A stretch of DNA of 64,000 nt from Porodaedalea pini (lineage: Eukaryota > Basidiomycota > Agaricomycetes > Hymenochaetales > Hymenochaetaceae). The translations under genes and the position numbers were made by a program. The stretch spans positions 186,001-250,000 of the forward strand of contig NBAY01000029.1 of NCBI GenBank assembly GCA_002794775.1, written 5' to 3'. Shown piece by piece: positions 33,800 through 44,453 of this stretch; the stretch's first letter is position 1; each line of letters starts with the position of its first letter. The notes under the pieces are model-generated. The model was not told where the DNA came from. It worked only from the letters and a program-made list of their open reading frames with translations, and ran no database searches.

Positions 33800-35016
33800 T
33801 TTACGGCGTGATCGCCAGTGCATCGCGCGATCAGGAACCGTCAGACCTTAGCGGCTCTGGGAAAAGGCAACGATGGATCGACCGTCCGAAAGAGCAACAA
33901 TGCCGCAATAAGTCCGTCTCGGTAGACAGTACAAACCACGACAAGTGCTTCCGAGGTGGAAGTGCGATAGAAGCTCTACTCCGATGCGAGCTTTACGCCC
34001 TCTTTCAAGCGATTCTGCCGTGTGCCCGTATGACCAAGGAGGAACACCATCCACTAAATGCTCTGTTGAGCGGAACTATCTGGGCGCCACAGATGGCTTG
34101 ACCACTGCCAGTCCTGACAAATTTCGAAGCCTCTCAAGGAGTACCGGGAAAGTGCTTAGACAAGGACACCGTCGAGGCACTCCGCCTCGTCTTCAGGAGA
34201 AAGCCAGATTTTCCACGGTGCGGGGCCGCAGGACTGATGCTTTGATCATATTCTACGTTGGGACATTTGTCCGTTACATTTATTGTATTCCTTCTAAGCA
34301 CTGCAATGTACTCGTCTCACTCACGTGTTTTGGTGATTGTCCGCTAAGGCATTCGTCTTCATTGGATTGCCTTGTCGAGCTCGTCTCACTATTTGTATAT
34401 AGAGTGGCATCATCAGGACTCAGGCGTAGCACCATGTCCAGCGCTTTTCTGGTCTTTGGACTCATGTCGGGGTTCGAGTAAGACGATTGAAATGGAGGAA
34501 GACTACACATATACATATACATGAGGACAGTGTCAGTCAGTCAATCAAAGTCAAAGTCAAATTCATGGTCGGATTTGGTGAAAGATGGAGCAGTCGCTAA
34601 AGCCTGTAACGAAAAGGCCGCTGGGGAGCGAATGACGAGAAGAGATGATAGAGTAGAAAGGATGTCTCAGTAGTTTGAACAAGTGAAAAAAGGTAGAAAA
34701 GGGGCGAGTCGATGGAGAAAGAAATAAGGAAAATAAGAATTAAATAGGCAATATGGATCGCAGTTCAGAGAGGAAACTAGTACTGTTTATGCTGAGTGAA
34801 CGAGACGCTTTTAACAGACGAGTGATTCGACATATGAATGAACGGCAAAAGAGCAGACTTCCAACCTTCTGCTCTTGCTTCCACATATGTAGAGAATCTG
34901 CACATAGGTCGTCACATTCACGGGCACGATCCGATGGCCCTGTTCTGCGTCAGATCCAAACCCGTGGAAGGCCCAGACCCCACAGATCGACCAAATCAAG
35001 CAACAGCCAAATAACA
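33800..35016. other. Left part of duplicated unit 2, no intact gene
   Basis: Counterpart of about 7100-8220 in unit 1. A plus frame ending at 34101 (EHHPLNALLSGTIWAPQMA) has a recognisable but broken equivalent near 7390-7435, so a gene probably existed once. Nothing intact remains. Confidence 0.45.
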
Positions 35017-35124
35017 CGTGTCGCCATCAGTCACAAGCCACGTGCTCCATAACACAAACTGTGCTCACGCCCACGCCCATCTCTCCTCTAAGTATGTATT
35101 CTCTGTCCTTCCGTACTGGATACA

Positions 35125-35500
35125 ATGTCTGACCTGTCCAAGCTCAACCTCAAGATGGAGAAGCTCCGACTCATGCAGTCTGGCTTGGCGAAGTTTGGAA
35201 TGGCCAAAAAGTATATATGTTGAACATTGAGATGCCAGTGATGAGATCATTAACACGAGCTGATGTGTACTTTATAGACGAACCACCAAATTGACAAAAC
35301 AATGGATGTATGGTCTTCGACTGAAACTAAAGGACTGACATTGTATCTGCGAAGAACAGAATCTGCCTTAGGAGGAAGACCCGATTGCATGCAAGCACGT
35401 GATAACGGACTGTGTCATACGACTCAGCGACGTGTGCTTACCTCAAGTAGTGATTTTGGGCTGGAATCAGAATCGGACAAGCTTGACTCAGGTTTCTCTG
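35125..35500 (+). pseudogene. Family B copy with stops and internal deletion
   Basis: Exon 1 is 35125-35210 and an intron runs to 35277. Exon 2 starts with the family sequence KQWMYGLRLKLKD, then TGA. A second stop (TAG) follows EEQNLP. After the VIR..DVCL region the sequence jumps straight to the acidic tail, removing about 300 bp that the other copies have. Clearly non-functional. The upstream motif is present at 35025-35041. Confidence 0.8.
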
Positions 35501-35760
35501 ATTTCCGGTGGTCAGAACATGGTATAGCTAGTGGCTTTCTTAAATTGTTTCACAGAAGGCTCTGGTAAAGCAGGATACAAAAGCATAGGGCAACATTAAT
35601 CAAGGAAGCATGAGAGGCACTTCCAAGTCAACAACTGTATATCTGCACAAGGACCATTCTCTTCTGGTTGCTTTCTTTCGAGCATATGTGGAGAGTTGTA
35701 TAATATGTAGTCAGCTGATACGCCAAGTCTGTATAGGAACAAAATGACATACCAGATGCT

Positions 35761-36492
35761 TCAGAACTGAGTGTTAGCATATCGCATGAATCCATGCAGC
35801 TTCTTCATTTCGTCCATCATTTTGTCCATGGCTGCATCACTTTGAGGCGTGCTGAGCTGATAAACCGGTCTGAGTGAGGTAGGTGTAACACGAGGCCTGC
35901 CATGGAGCGATGGTCCCGGGTCTTTGAACATTGGGTCGACGTTCTTAGACTGCAGCTTCGTGTTATGTATCGTAAAAGTTTCATAGAACCACCAGTCACC
36001 TGCGATAGAGATGCCAATAATTGCTTTACAGCCCTTGTCTCTGGAAAGGAATATCTCCACCTGCTCTACGAGATCATGTCTGGCCTCACCAATCGCTAAC
36101 CCAATCTAGACATCTATGGTGTCAACAGGCGGTGGCTTAACTTCCAACAGCGCAATAATTTTCATTGTCTCAAACTCCATGCGAAGATTGCCATCGGCAG
36201 TCTTCGCCAACCTTTTGGAGAAGATACGTGAAATAGTAAAATCTGGAATGCGAGATCACGGCACTGTAGAGCCATCATCATCCTCCGGGTAGTGCGAGAC
36301 CCACGTCTGAGGTCCTATGACCAAGGACCGGCAGTTCTCGACAAGTCAAACAAGTCGTGCATTCCATATCGTGTACCAGATATGCTCTGGACTGCAGTAC
36401 TTGGGCCTTTTGTACTTCTCTCTGAGATCATGAATGTGTCATTTGGCATACAAGATAGATGTCCGCTCCTTGAACTGCCAATGGCTAGCCAT
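35761..36492 (-). pseudogene. Family A nuclease-like protein, copy 2, four stops
   Basis: Starts MASHWQFKERTSILYAK and then has TGA. Further stops lie after NARLV, after GSTVP and after TIDV. PD is retained (RIPDFTIS) and EVK is retained (ALLEVKPPP). The distal part, broken in copy 1, is open here: AIIGISIAGDWWFYETF (a core strand typical of these nuclease-fold proteins), then a 70-residue tail. At least three stops fit CGA-to-TGA change when compared with copy 1. It is divergent from the B gene at 37995, with a hairpin element inserted between them. Confidence 0.75.
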
Positions 36493-36747
36493 ACTGTAGG
36501 GTCTAGAATTATGGCACATTAATGATCAAGCAGAGTTAATACGGTGCAACTACACCCACAATCTTTGGACTTAGGGAAGCAGTCGCAATGTTTGAGTCAA
36601 GCTCTTTATGATGAATGGGAGTTGAACTTGAACGGAGAGCTATGTTAGAGATCTGGATGCAAGACGATATGCGTATGAGAGATGATGGGCAAGAAATTGC
36701 TGAAGGACTGCAGCAAAGTAGATGGTGGCTGAAAACAATTTAGACCA

Positions 36748-37545
36748 CATGGCAGGAAAATCTGGGGTTTTCTGTGAGGGAGGAGTATATCACAGAGTGT
36801 TTAGTGGGGCTCATATAATTTTGGCCAGAAAAGCCTTACATGGATTGTAAATTCTCAATCAATCAAATTCTGCAGAAATTATGCTTTATGTATCTAAAAT
36901 TGACAGCCATCAAGAAAAGTATTTCTGAACTCAGTGTCTGCAATCTACTTTGCCAAAGGATAAGATAATTATGGGATTCTGAATCTCCATTGTCCATAAA
37001 TAAAGAGAATGGTGGTTATTAGATTTAGAATCTGTAAAGTCTTGGACACAAAGGAAAGAGGCTCATTGGATTTAAAATCCACATAGACTCCTTGCATGAA
37101 TGGAAGATCTCTCTCAGATTTGGGATCTATGCTGAGTTGATTATATGCTAATCATGTGATCCATAGATCCCAAATCTGAGAGAGATCTTCCATTCATGCA
37201 AGGAGTCTATGTGGATTTTAAATCCAATGAGCCTCTTTCCTTTGTGTCCAAGACTTTACAGATTCTAAATCTAATAACCACCATTCTCTTTATTTATGGA
37301 CAATGGAGATTCAGAATCCCATAATTATCTTATCCTTTGGCAAAGTAGATTTCAGACACTGAGTTCAGAAATACTTTTCTTGATGGCTGTCAATTTTAGA
37401 TACATAAAGCATAATTTCTGCAGAATTTGATTGATTGAGAATTTACAATCCATGTAAGGCTTTTCTGGCCAAAATTATATGAGCCCCACTAAACACTCTG
37501 TGATATACTCCTCCCTCATGGAAAACCCCAGATTTTCCTGCCATG
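36748..37545. mobile_element. 798 bp hairpin element, copy 1
   Basis: Arms 36748-37131 and 37162-37545 (384 bp each, near-perfect inverted repeats) around a 30 bp loop. The termini are CATGGCAGG / CCTGCCATG. The flanking CCA at 36745-36747 and 37546-37548 is a 3 bp TSD. No coding capacity. It is inserted in the intergenic region between divergent A and B of unit 2. Confidence 0.9.
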
Positions 37546-37898
37546 CCAGAGATTGCGAGGGGTTTTAAAGGAATTCGTAGGTGATTAAGTGGCTGGCAAA
37601 GAGAAATGAAGAATAGAATAGGCTTACCTTACGATTCCTTGCATCATAAATGATTGGGCCCTTTAAAAGCAAGGATTTCACGAAAAACTTGTGGCTTGAA
37701 ATATTGCATCGAGATTCAGTATGACAAGAGCTTATGAGCACTTCTCCTGAAAGGGGAAAAAGAAAAACAACAAGCCACTAAATTGATTTGTGAACCTTTG
37801 AAAATTGAAGTACTAGTGGCTTGATCGGAGAGTTTGATGAGGCATTGATTCAAAGTCCGACAAAATAATGGCAGCCACGCGGCTGCCGTCAGTACTAT

Positions 37899-37910
37899 GT
37901 CACGAGCCAC
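37899..37910 (+). promoter_or_regulatory. Partial conserved motif upstream of B copy 2
   Basis: GTCACGAGCCAC, 85 bp upstream of the B start at 37995. The same core occurs upstream of the other B genes. Confidence 0.42.
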
Positions 37911-37994
37911 AAATTACATAAAACAAGCTACAAAAACAATCGCGTTCACGCTCACTCCACCACATCCCCAACATCTTACATCGAGCCCGAACGT

Positions 37995-38668
37995 ATGTCA
38001 AACCCATCCAAACTCAAAGCCAAAATGGCAAAGCTCCGAGTAACGGAGCCAGCCACAGTCGTGCAACCAGCAGCGATTCCGATGTCTGAAAAGTATGTCT
38101 GAAAGTATGTTATGGAACGTTGATCATCAACAAGCATTGATGAACTTGAATACCTCGTAGGGAAACCATCGACTTGCCGAAGCAATGGATGTATGGTCTG
38201 CGATTAAAGCTCAGAGATTATCATCATATCTGCAAGGAATGGAACCTGCCTTGGGAGGAAGATCCGATTGCATGCATGCACGCCATATCAGACTGGGTCA
38301 TTCGCGCCACAGGCGTTTACTTCAAGTTACGTACGGTTACCTATCGAGGCAAGACAGCGCAGATCGTCACGTTCGTCATCGACAAGAATCGACAACTAAA
38401 AAGCAACGAATTCTCGAGCGACGCAATGGAGAATGTGCGAAAACTGTTCGGGATCAAGCACAAGCCGCGCTGGTTCGAGTTATATGACAGAAATAGCCCA
38501 GACGAGGATAAGGACGCTCTCAGTAGTGGGGACAAGGAATTTCCGCATCTTGACCTTCAACACCGGGTAGACGATGACAACAACGATGACTTGGAAGTGG
38601 TCAATGAAAGTGACTTTGAGTCTGAATCAGAATCGGAGTCGGAGTCGGAGTCGGACAAGTTCGACTAG
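37995..38668 (+). CDS. Family B hypothetical protein, copy 2 (201 aa, two exons)
   Basis: Exons are 37995-38092 (98 nt) and 38161-38668, with donor GTATGT and acceptor CTCGTAG. Apparently intact, 201 aa. Same architecture as copy 1: basic N terminus, conserved middle (WVIRATGVYFKLRTVTYRG, KLFGIKHKPRWFELYDR) and the longest acidic tail of the family, ending in repeated Ser-Glu pairs. Function unknown. Hairpin elements lie on both sides, 450 bp upstream of the start and 69 bp downstream of the stop, so its transcripts could carry hairpin sequence. Confidence 0.75.
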
Positions 38669-38736
38669 GCTTCTTCTATCAGAAGGAGGTGGCAGTAGTT
38701 GTAGCATTGTAGTTTTTCCCTGACATGCTCTCGTCA

Positions 38737-39534
38737 CACGGCAGGAAAATCCAGGGTTTTCCGTGAGGGAGGAGCATATCACAGAGTGTTTAGTGGGGCT
38801 CATATAATTTTGGCCGGAAAAGCCTTACATGGATTGTAAATTCTCAATCAATCAAAATGTGCAGAAATTATGCTTTATGTATCTAAAATTGATGGCCATC
38901 AAGAAAAGTATTTCTGAACTCAGTGTCTACAATCTACTTTGCCAAAGGATAAGATAATTATGGGATTCTGAATCTCCATTGTCCATAAATAAAGAGAATG
39001 GTGGTTATTAGATTTAGAATCTGTAAAGTCTTGGACACAAAGGAAGGAGGCTCATTGGATTTAAAATCCACATAGACTCCTTGCATGAATGGCAGATCTC
39101 TCTTAGATTTGGGATCTATGCTGAGTTGATTATATGCTAATCATGTGATCCATAGATCCCAAATCTGAGAGAGATCTTCCATTCATGCAAGGAGTCTATG
39201 TGGATTTTAAATCCAATGAGCCTCCTTCCTTTGTGTCCAAGACTTTACAGATTCTAAATCTAATAACCACCATTCTCTTTATTTATGGACAATGGAGATT
39301 CAGAATCCCATAATTATCTTATCCTTTGGCAAAGTAGATTGTAGACACTGAGTTCAGAAATACTTTTCTTGATGGCCATCAATTTTAGATACATAAAGCA
39401 TAATTTCTGCACATTTTGATTGATTGAGAATTTACAATCCATGTAAGGCTTTTCTGGCCAAAATTATATGAGCCCCACTAAACACTCTGTGATATGCTCC
39501 TCCCTCACGGAAAACCCCGGATTTTCCTGCCGTG
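38737..39534. mobile_element. 798 bp hairpin element, copy 2
   Basis: Same family and exact length as 36748-37545: arms 38737-39120 and 39151-39534, loop 30 bp. The TSD TCA lies at 38734-38736 and 39535-39537. The paralogous empty site is in unit 3 at about 43207-43220 (CTTTCGTCATGCGG..TTGTTATCGCC), with a single TCA. It probably lies in the 3' untranslated region of B copy 2. Confidence 0.93.
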
Positions 39535-39537
39535 TCA

Positions 39538-40735
39538 TGCGTTTTGTTATCGCCATGCGGCCCATATCGATATTGTCAATTCGACTCTGCAACTTTCCAC
39601 AATACTATACATTCAGTTCTCATCAGCGTATCGAAGAGCGGACAAAGCAAATAATCCTCTCTCTTTCAATATACTGTATCGGTCTGCAAGTGCACCCTGG
39701 CGACCGGCCGACAAGTCATGCCAAAAAAGTTCAATCGTAAGTAACCAGGCCACGGTTACACGTCGCATGACCTGACATTACCAACTGAGCCTTGAGGACC
39801 ACAGTCCACAATCTGTACATGCGACTGCTGCTGGTATATTATCTAATTACCGCCCTGTTGTAGCTGGATTTGAGTGAAATAAGGGCCGGATTTAAACCGT
39901 TTGACATCCCCAAACTGCACGATGTCCATCAGCAGACCTTACTGAGGAATCAACAAGACCACTGGCTTCGCTTGTGTAGAGTGATTTATTTTTCGTGCCA
40001 TTACACAATTAATATGGAAGACTATTGTTGGCAATTGCCTTCCCGTTGCACGTTACACAGGGTGGAATGAGCTACACAACTGTCCTTCCGTTGAACGTTA
40101 CGGTTGCCTGGGTACAGACTGATGCAGTACCATTGCCGTAACAACCCTCTCGAGAAGCTCAATCCTTTGAACTTGAGGTGCGCCTAATCGTCTTATTATT
40201 TCCCAAGAATGTCTAAAAGCTTCATCTGTACTCTTGGCATTCAGATGATGACGGAAGCTCGTTACAACTACTTTTGGACCGAATTTGGGTTCTGATATCT
40301 GAGTGGTCTCAGTTTGATGCGTAGTCGTGATCTGTGATTTGCGGAACGTGATATACTATGAGTACTTGTGTAACCGAGGTCAAGATGCGCTCGACGTGTT
40401 GTTGCTCTTGTTTTCCTTCCACCGCATCGCCTGTGCTTCCTTTACCGTAAAATTACCCCAGCATCTCAAATTCCGGCGATACGTTTCCGAGGATGTGATG
40501 AGCGTGTCCGCCCAGATGTAACTGAAAACAGAACACTCATAGACTCGTGCCGCTCCAAGTTATTGAACAGCCCCTGTACGTGCATGCATGGATCATATAA
40601 CTGTCCTCTAGCTTACAGGCGCTGAAGGGTGGCTGAAGAGGTGACGAGGACTACATTACGCAGTCTGTGTACGCATTCATGCCGAGAGTACTGTCTCAAG
40701 AGAATGAAGCGGAGGCCTCGGCGGTGACCGAAGAT
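39538..40735. other. Conserved non-coding downstream part of unit 2
   Basis: Counterpart of 10640-11379. It includes GCGGTGACCGAAGATGACCC at 40721-40740, the empty version of the LTR insertion site in unit 1. No gene supported. Confidence 0.6.
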
Positions 40736-41100
40736 GACCCAATCGCGGGGCGCTAGTGCCAGGCCGATCTCTCTAAGAAAATCTCCCAGAAAAAGCATTA
40801 GCTCTCCTCGGAGAACTGCAAGCACTGAAAGGGCTCGCGAAGCAGCACAGGAGGAAGCACGATGAGATGTATCTGTGGCACATGTATCAGACCAAGCGCA
40901 TACCGTCAATGAGAAGAAAGACACGGCTGAGCCAACAGCTGGTGAATGTGAGCACAGGGAAGGATGGCAAGAGACCTTGAAGGAAGGTCGCGATCACACT
41001 GGGTCGAGCACATGCCCATAGAAGCTCTGCGTGCCCCATTGCCAGCTTGGCCAGCGTCACGAGTGTCTCCTCATCCACTGTCGACTCTGAGACTTTCACT
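40736..41100 (-). other. Duplicated block C, possible degraded gene (unit 2)
   Basis: Counterpart of 32411-32770. It keeps STVDEETLVTLAKLAMGHAE and a downstream ALSVLAVLRGELMLFL stretch, but in two different frames, so it is frameshifted or has an unrecognised intron. Confidence 0.4.
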
Positions 41101-41388
41101 AGCTCGATTCGATCACTGCGGATAGGTCCGAGTCTGTATGCTGCGTTTATGCGATCAGCGGATGCAGCAGCGTGCGAAAGGCTGAGATGGCGGACCTTGC
41201 AGATTTCGACATGAGCGAACTGAAAGGTCTCAGGAACAGTGATAGGGATAAACGCTCTCGCTACCGTTGAGCCTTTTGATGTCTTTGTTTCCGGCGCATC
41301 TGATTTCGGCGCAGGCGCGAATCTCGCAATTTACATACGCAATGTCCTCGCAAGCTTTTCGCTCGAGTCCGGCCCGTTAAGCATGGGC

Positions 41389-42103
41389 ACTATGGTGCAT
41401 AGCGTCACGTTACATCAACTCTGCCCGGCCCGGAATTTTGAGTTTAAGAGTCTGAGAATTTTTTTTCTGTAATAGAAGTAACAAAGATAATCGTCATTCC
41501 GGAGTTTCAGACTTTTTTCCAAATCATTTCAAATTTTCCCGAAAAAAAAAACCCCAAAAAAGAAAAAAAAATAGGGGCTGAGCTATCGGGGCTGCTTCAT
41601 CCCATCCAGCATCTCAAACACGCAAATGCTGGAGGTACATGGATTCTTACAGGTACAGTTACCTTTTTTTCTTATCTTGTAGATCACTCAATTTAAATTC
41701 TATTAGGAAAGGACTTAATTTCTTACTGGCTACAAGAGCCATGAAGAAGTACAAGTCACACCGCTGCATCCCTGACAGTACTAGTACTAGTGCAGAGGTC
41801 CGAGCTGCCCTCCAGCAGCTGAGTAAGTAGCTGTGATCGGCATTTCATTATGTAATTTCTCTTTCTTGGAATCTTGGTAATAAATTTAAATCATTTTTAA
41901 TTATTTAAATATTCTGTTTCAAATCTCAGCGCCGAAATTTTTGGAACACAGAAAAAAAATATTTTGACCCGCAAGTTCTGTAGATATACGTAGTAGCTAC
42001 CTATACATGCAATTTCAGGATTAAACAAGTTGTTTTGAGTGACTAGATAGAATTGGAAAATGACGTGTTTGAGTTGTCGGCTTTAGCCGCTATGCACCAT
42101 AGT
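41389..42103. mobile_element. 715 bp DNA element with 16 bp TIRs
   Basis: ACTATGGTGCATAGCG at 41389-41404 is repeated in inverse at 42088-42103. The homologous unit 1 sequence (about 33040-33080) lacks the insert. Inside are A/T-rich sequence and a short frame (41640-41830) with a possible intron; no transposase was recognised. I see no clear TSD. It is a MITE or decayed TIR transposon. Confidence 0.75.
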
Positions 42104-42396
42104 TCTCCGCACGTATCCTGGCTCCGACCCTTCAGAGTCTAGTTCCTTGGCCGCCGACCTTCATCCTCCATCAGAATCACCGAACGAATAACGCACCAGG
42201 CGCTCCATAATGGCAGACCTCTAGTCGCATGCGTCACCCATGATTAAGATCCCGCAGCTCCTTGAGACGGCACCTGAATCGAACAGTAGCTCGATAGTCG
42301 GCTCGGAGTGAGTATGTCAGACATTGAATTTTGAAACCAATGATATGGTCAAGTTACAAATTTCGACAAAAATAACAACAAATAACACGTGACTAC

Positions 42397-42413
42397 CATC
42401 AGTCACGAGCCAC
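42397..42413 (+). promoter_or_regulatory. Conserved motif upstream of B copy 3
   Basis: CATCAGTCACGAGCCAC, identical to 9806-9822, 86 bp upstream of the B start at 42483. A CACGTG sits just 5' at 42386-42391. Confidence 0.5.
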
Positions 42414-42482
42414 GGAGTCAACGATGAGCTGCGTCAAGGATCACGCTTATGCAAACCATCATCGCCCATGACCTTATATCAG

Positions 42483-43123
42483 ATGTCAGACTCACTCAAT
42501 GTCAACTCCAGGATTAAAAAACTCCGACTCACAAAGTCAGCCGCAGTCTTGCGACCAGCAACGATCTTGAAGCTCGAAAAGTATGTTGCGAGATCTTGGG
42601 GTCATTAACACATTTATATTGACGAACTTGAATACATAACAGAGAAATTATCGAATTGCCGAAACAATGGATGTACGGTCTACGACTCAAGTTCAGAGAC
42701 TATCATCGTATCTGTAAACAATGGAACTTGCCTTGGGAGGAAGATCCTTTCGTGTGCATGGATGCTATATCAGACTGGGTCATCCGAGCCACGGGCGTTT
42801 ACTTCAAGTTACGTATAGTCACTTATCGAGGCGAGACTGCGCAGATCGTCACGTTCGCCATTGACAAGAATCGTCAACTGAAAAACAAGGAGTTCTCGAA
42901 TGACGCGATGGAGAATGTGCGAAAGCTGTTCGGGATCAAGCACAAGCCGCGTTGGTTCGAGTTATATGACAGAAATAGCCCGGACGAGGATGAGGACGCT
43001 CTCAGTAGTGGAGACGAGGAATTTCCGCATGTCGATCTTGAACGCCGGGTAGATGACGATGACGACGACGACTTGGAAGTGGTCAATGAAAGTGACTTTC
43101 AGTCTGAATCAGAGTCTGAGTAG
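42483..43123 (+). CDS. Family B hypothetical protein, copy 3 (192 aa, shortened tail)
   Basis: Exons are 42483-42580 (98 nt again) and 42643-43123. The middle domain is as in copies 1 and 2. A TAG at 43121-43123 ends the frame within the acidic tail; the codons that follow (E-S-D-K-F-D, then TAG) are those that end the other copies, so about seven residues have been lost. No A gene lies immediately upstream. This is the partial third unit. Confidence 0.7.
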
Positions 43124-44453
43124 GAATCGGACAAGTTTGATTAGGCTTCTTCGATCAGAAGGGAGGCAGCGGTAACTTTAGTATTGTATTTTAATCCTGC
43201 TCTGCTTTCGTCATGCGGCTTGTTATCGCCATCGTGCCCATGTCGATATTGTCAATTCGACTCTGCAACTTTGCACAATACTTTCAGTTCTCATCAGCGT
43301 GTCCAAGAGCAGTCGAAGCGAATACACCTCCCTTTTCCAATATACCATAGCCAACATCGCTCTCGAGAAGCTTAATCTGGTGTACTTGTGGTGCGCCGAG
43401 TCATCCTATTATTTTCCAAGAGCTACCGCGAAGCTGACCTCTTCTCCACGTTCGCTCCAGGAGCTTTTATCTGTACTCTCGATGTTCTCACGACGATCAC
43501 GGAGGCTTGTCAGAAATATTTCTGGACTGAAGTTGTGCTCTGACATCTGAGTGGTTGAAGGGTGATGTGTATTCGCGATCCGCGATTAGTGGAGCGCGAG
43601 CGTGGATGTCGTCGTCGCCATGCATACTACGCCGCCGACGCCGACGCCTGTCCAATGCTGGGGGTTGTTCGAAGGTCTGAACTCACCCCGACTTGAAGTT
43701 TTTGCTCTGTTCCTTTATCTTTATCGGATCTCTTGGGTCTGTGAACGACTAACGAAATAAACACGATTGTGCACACTTTTCCTGGGGCCTGTCTCGCGTC
43801 TCTTCCTACGTGAGAGGTCTGGTGAGCAGATAATTAATTGAGTCTATGCGTCGCCTAGACAATTTGTAGCGGCCAATGCTTTTTGTTCATTTTAGCTTTT
43901 GGCGTGCGTAAGACCCCGCTCACTCCTATCCTTGCTTAAAAATTTACTGTGCCTAGAACTCGAATTCGGTCGCTGCTTACTTGAGGCCTCCCGGCTGTAT
44001 GGTACTGTCTGAAAGAAATTCTTACTAAAATGAAGAGAGTCCGGATACGTCGATACTTTGTTGCCAACGGATACGCACTTTGGGGTCCAAGGCCATTGGA
44101 CGATCACGCGAACTCGAACTCGAAAGAAAGGGCAGTTCAGAAATAGCAATCCACGATGTCCTTCAAAGTTCAAGGCCGTTCCTTCTCTCTTCCCACCTCC
44201 ATTCTCCTTCTCTTTCCCTTTCGTCTGGTCCATCGTGCTTTTGTCGCACAGGGCAGCTTGACGCTCGCCTCCAACTCGCCAGGCTCGAGTCTTCGTTCTT
44301 TCTCTCTCTTGCACTTCTGCGACGTGCTTTCTCCTCGGTCGACCGATCTTCATTGGTCTTTATTTTGTTGTTGTTGGATTAGGCCTCCAAGTATCCGGAT
44401 AGTCCAGGAGGAGCCTTCAGTGAGATGGTCAGCTTGGCGAATAGGATTTTAAT
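43124..44453. other. End of unit 3, then intergenic
   Basis: Similarity to the B downstream regions runs to about 43560. Beyond that is unique sequence leading to the membrane-protein gene, with no supported gene. Confidence 0.5.

Noticed and set aside
43892..44382. ORFs upstream of the membrane-protein gene
   Set aside because: Basic or Ser/Phe low-complexity frames on both strands with no motif; likely leader or promoter sequence.
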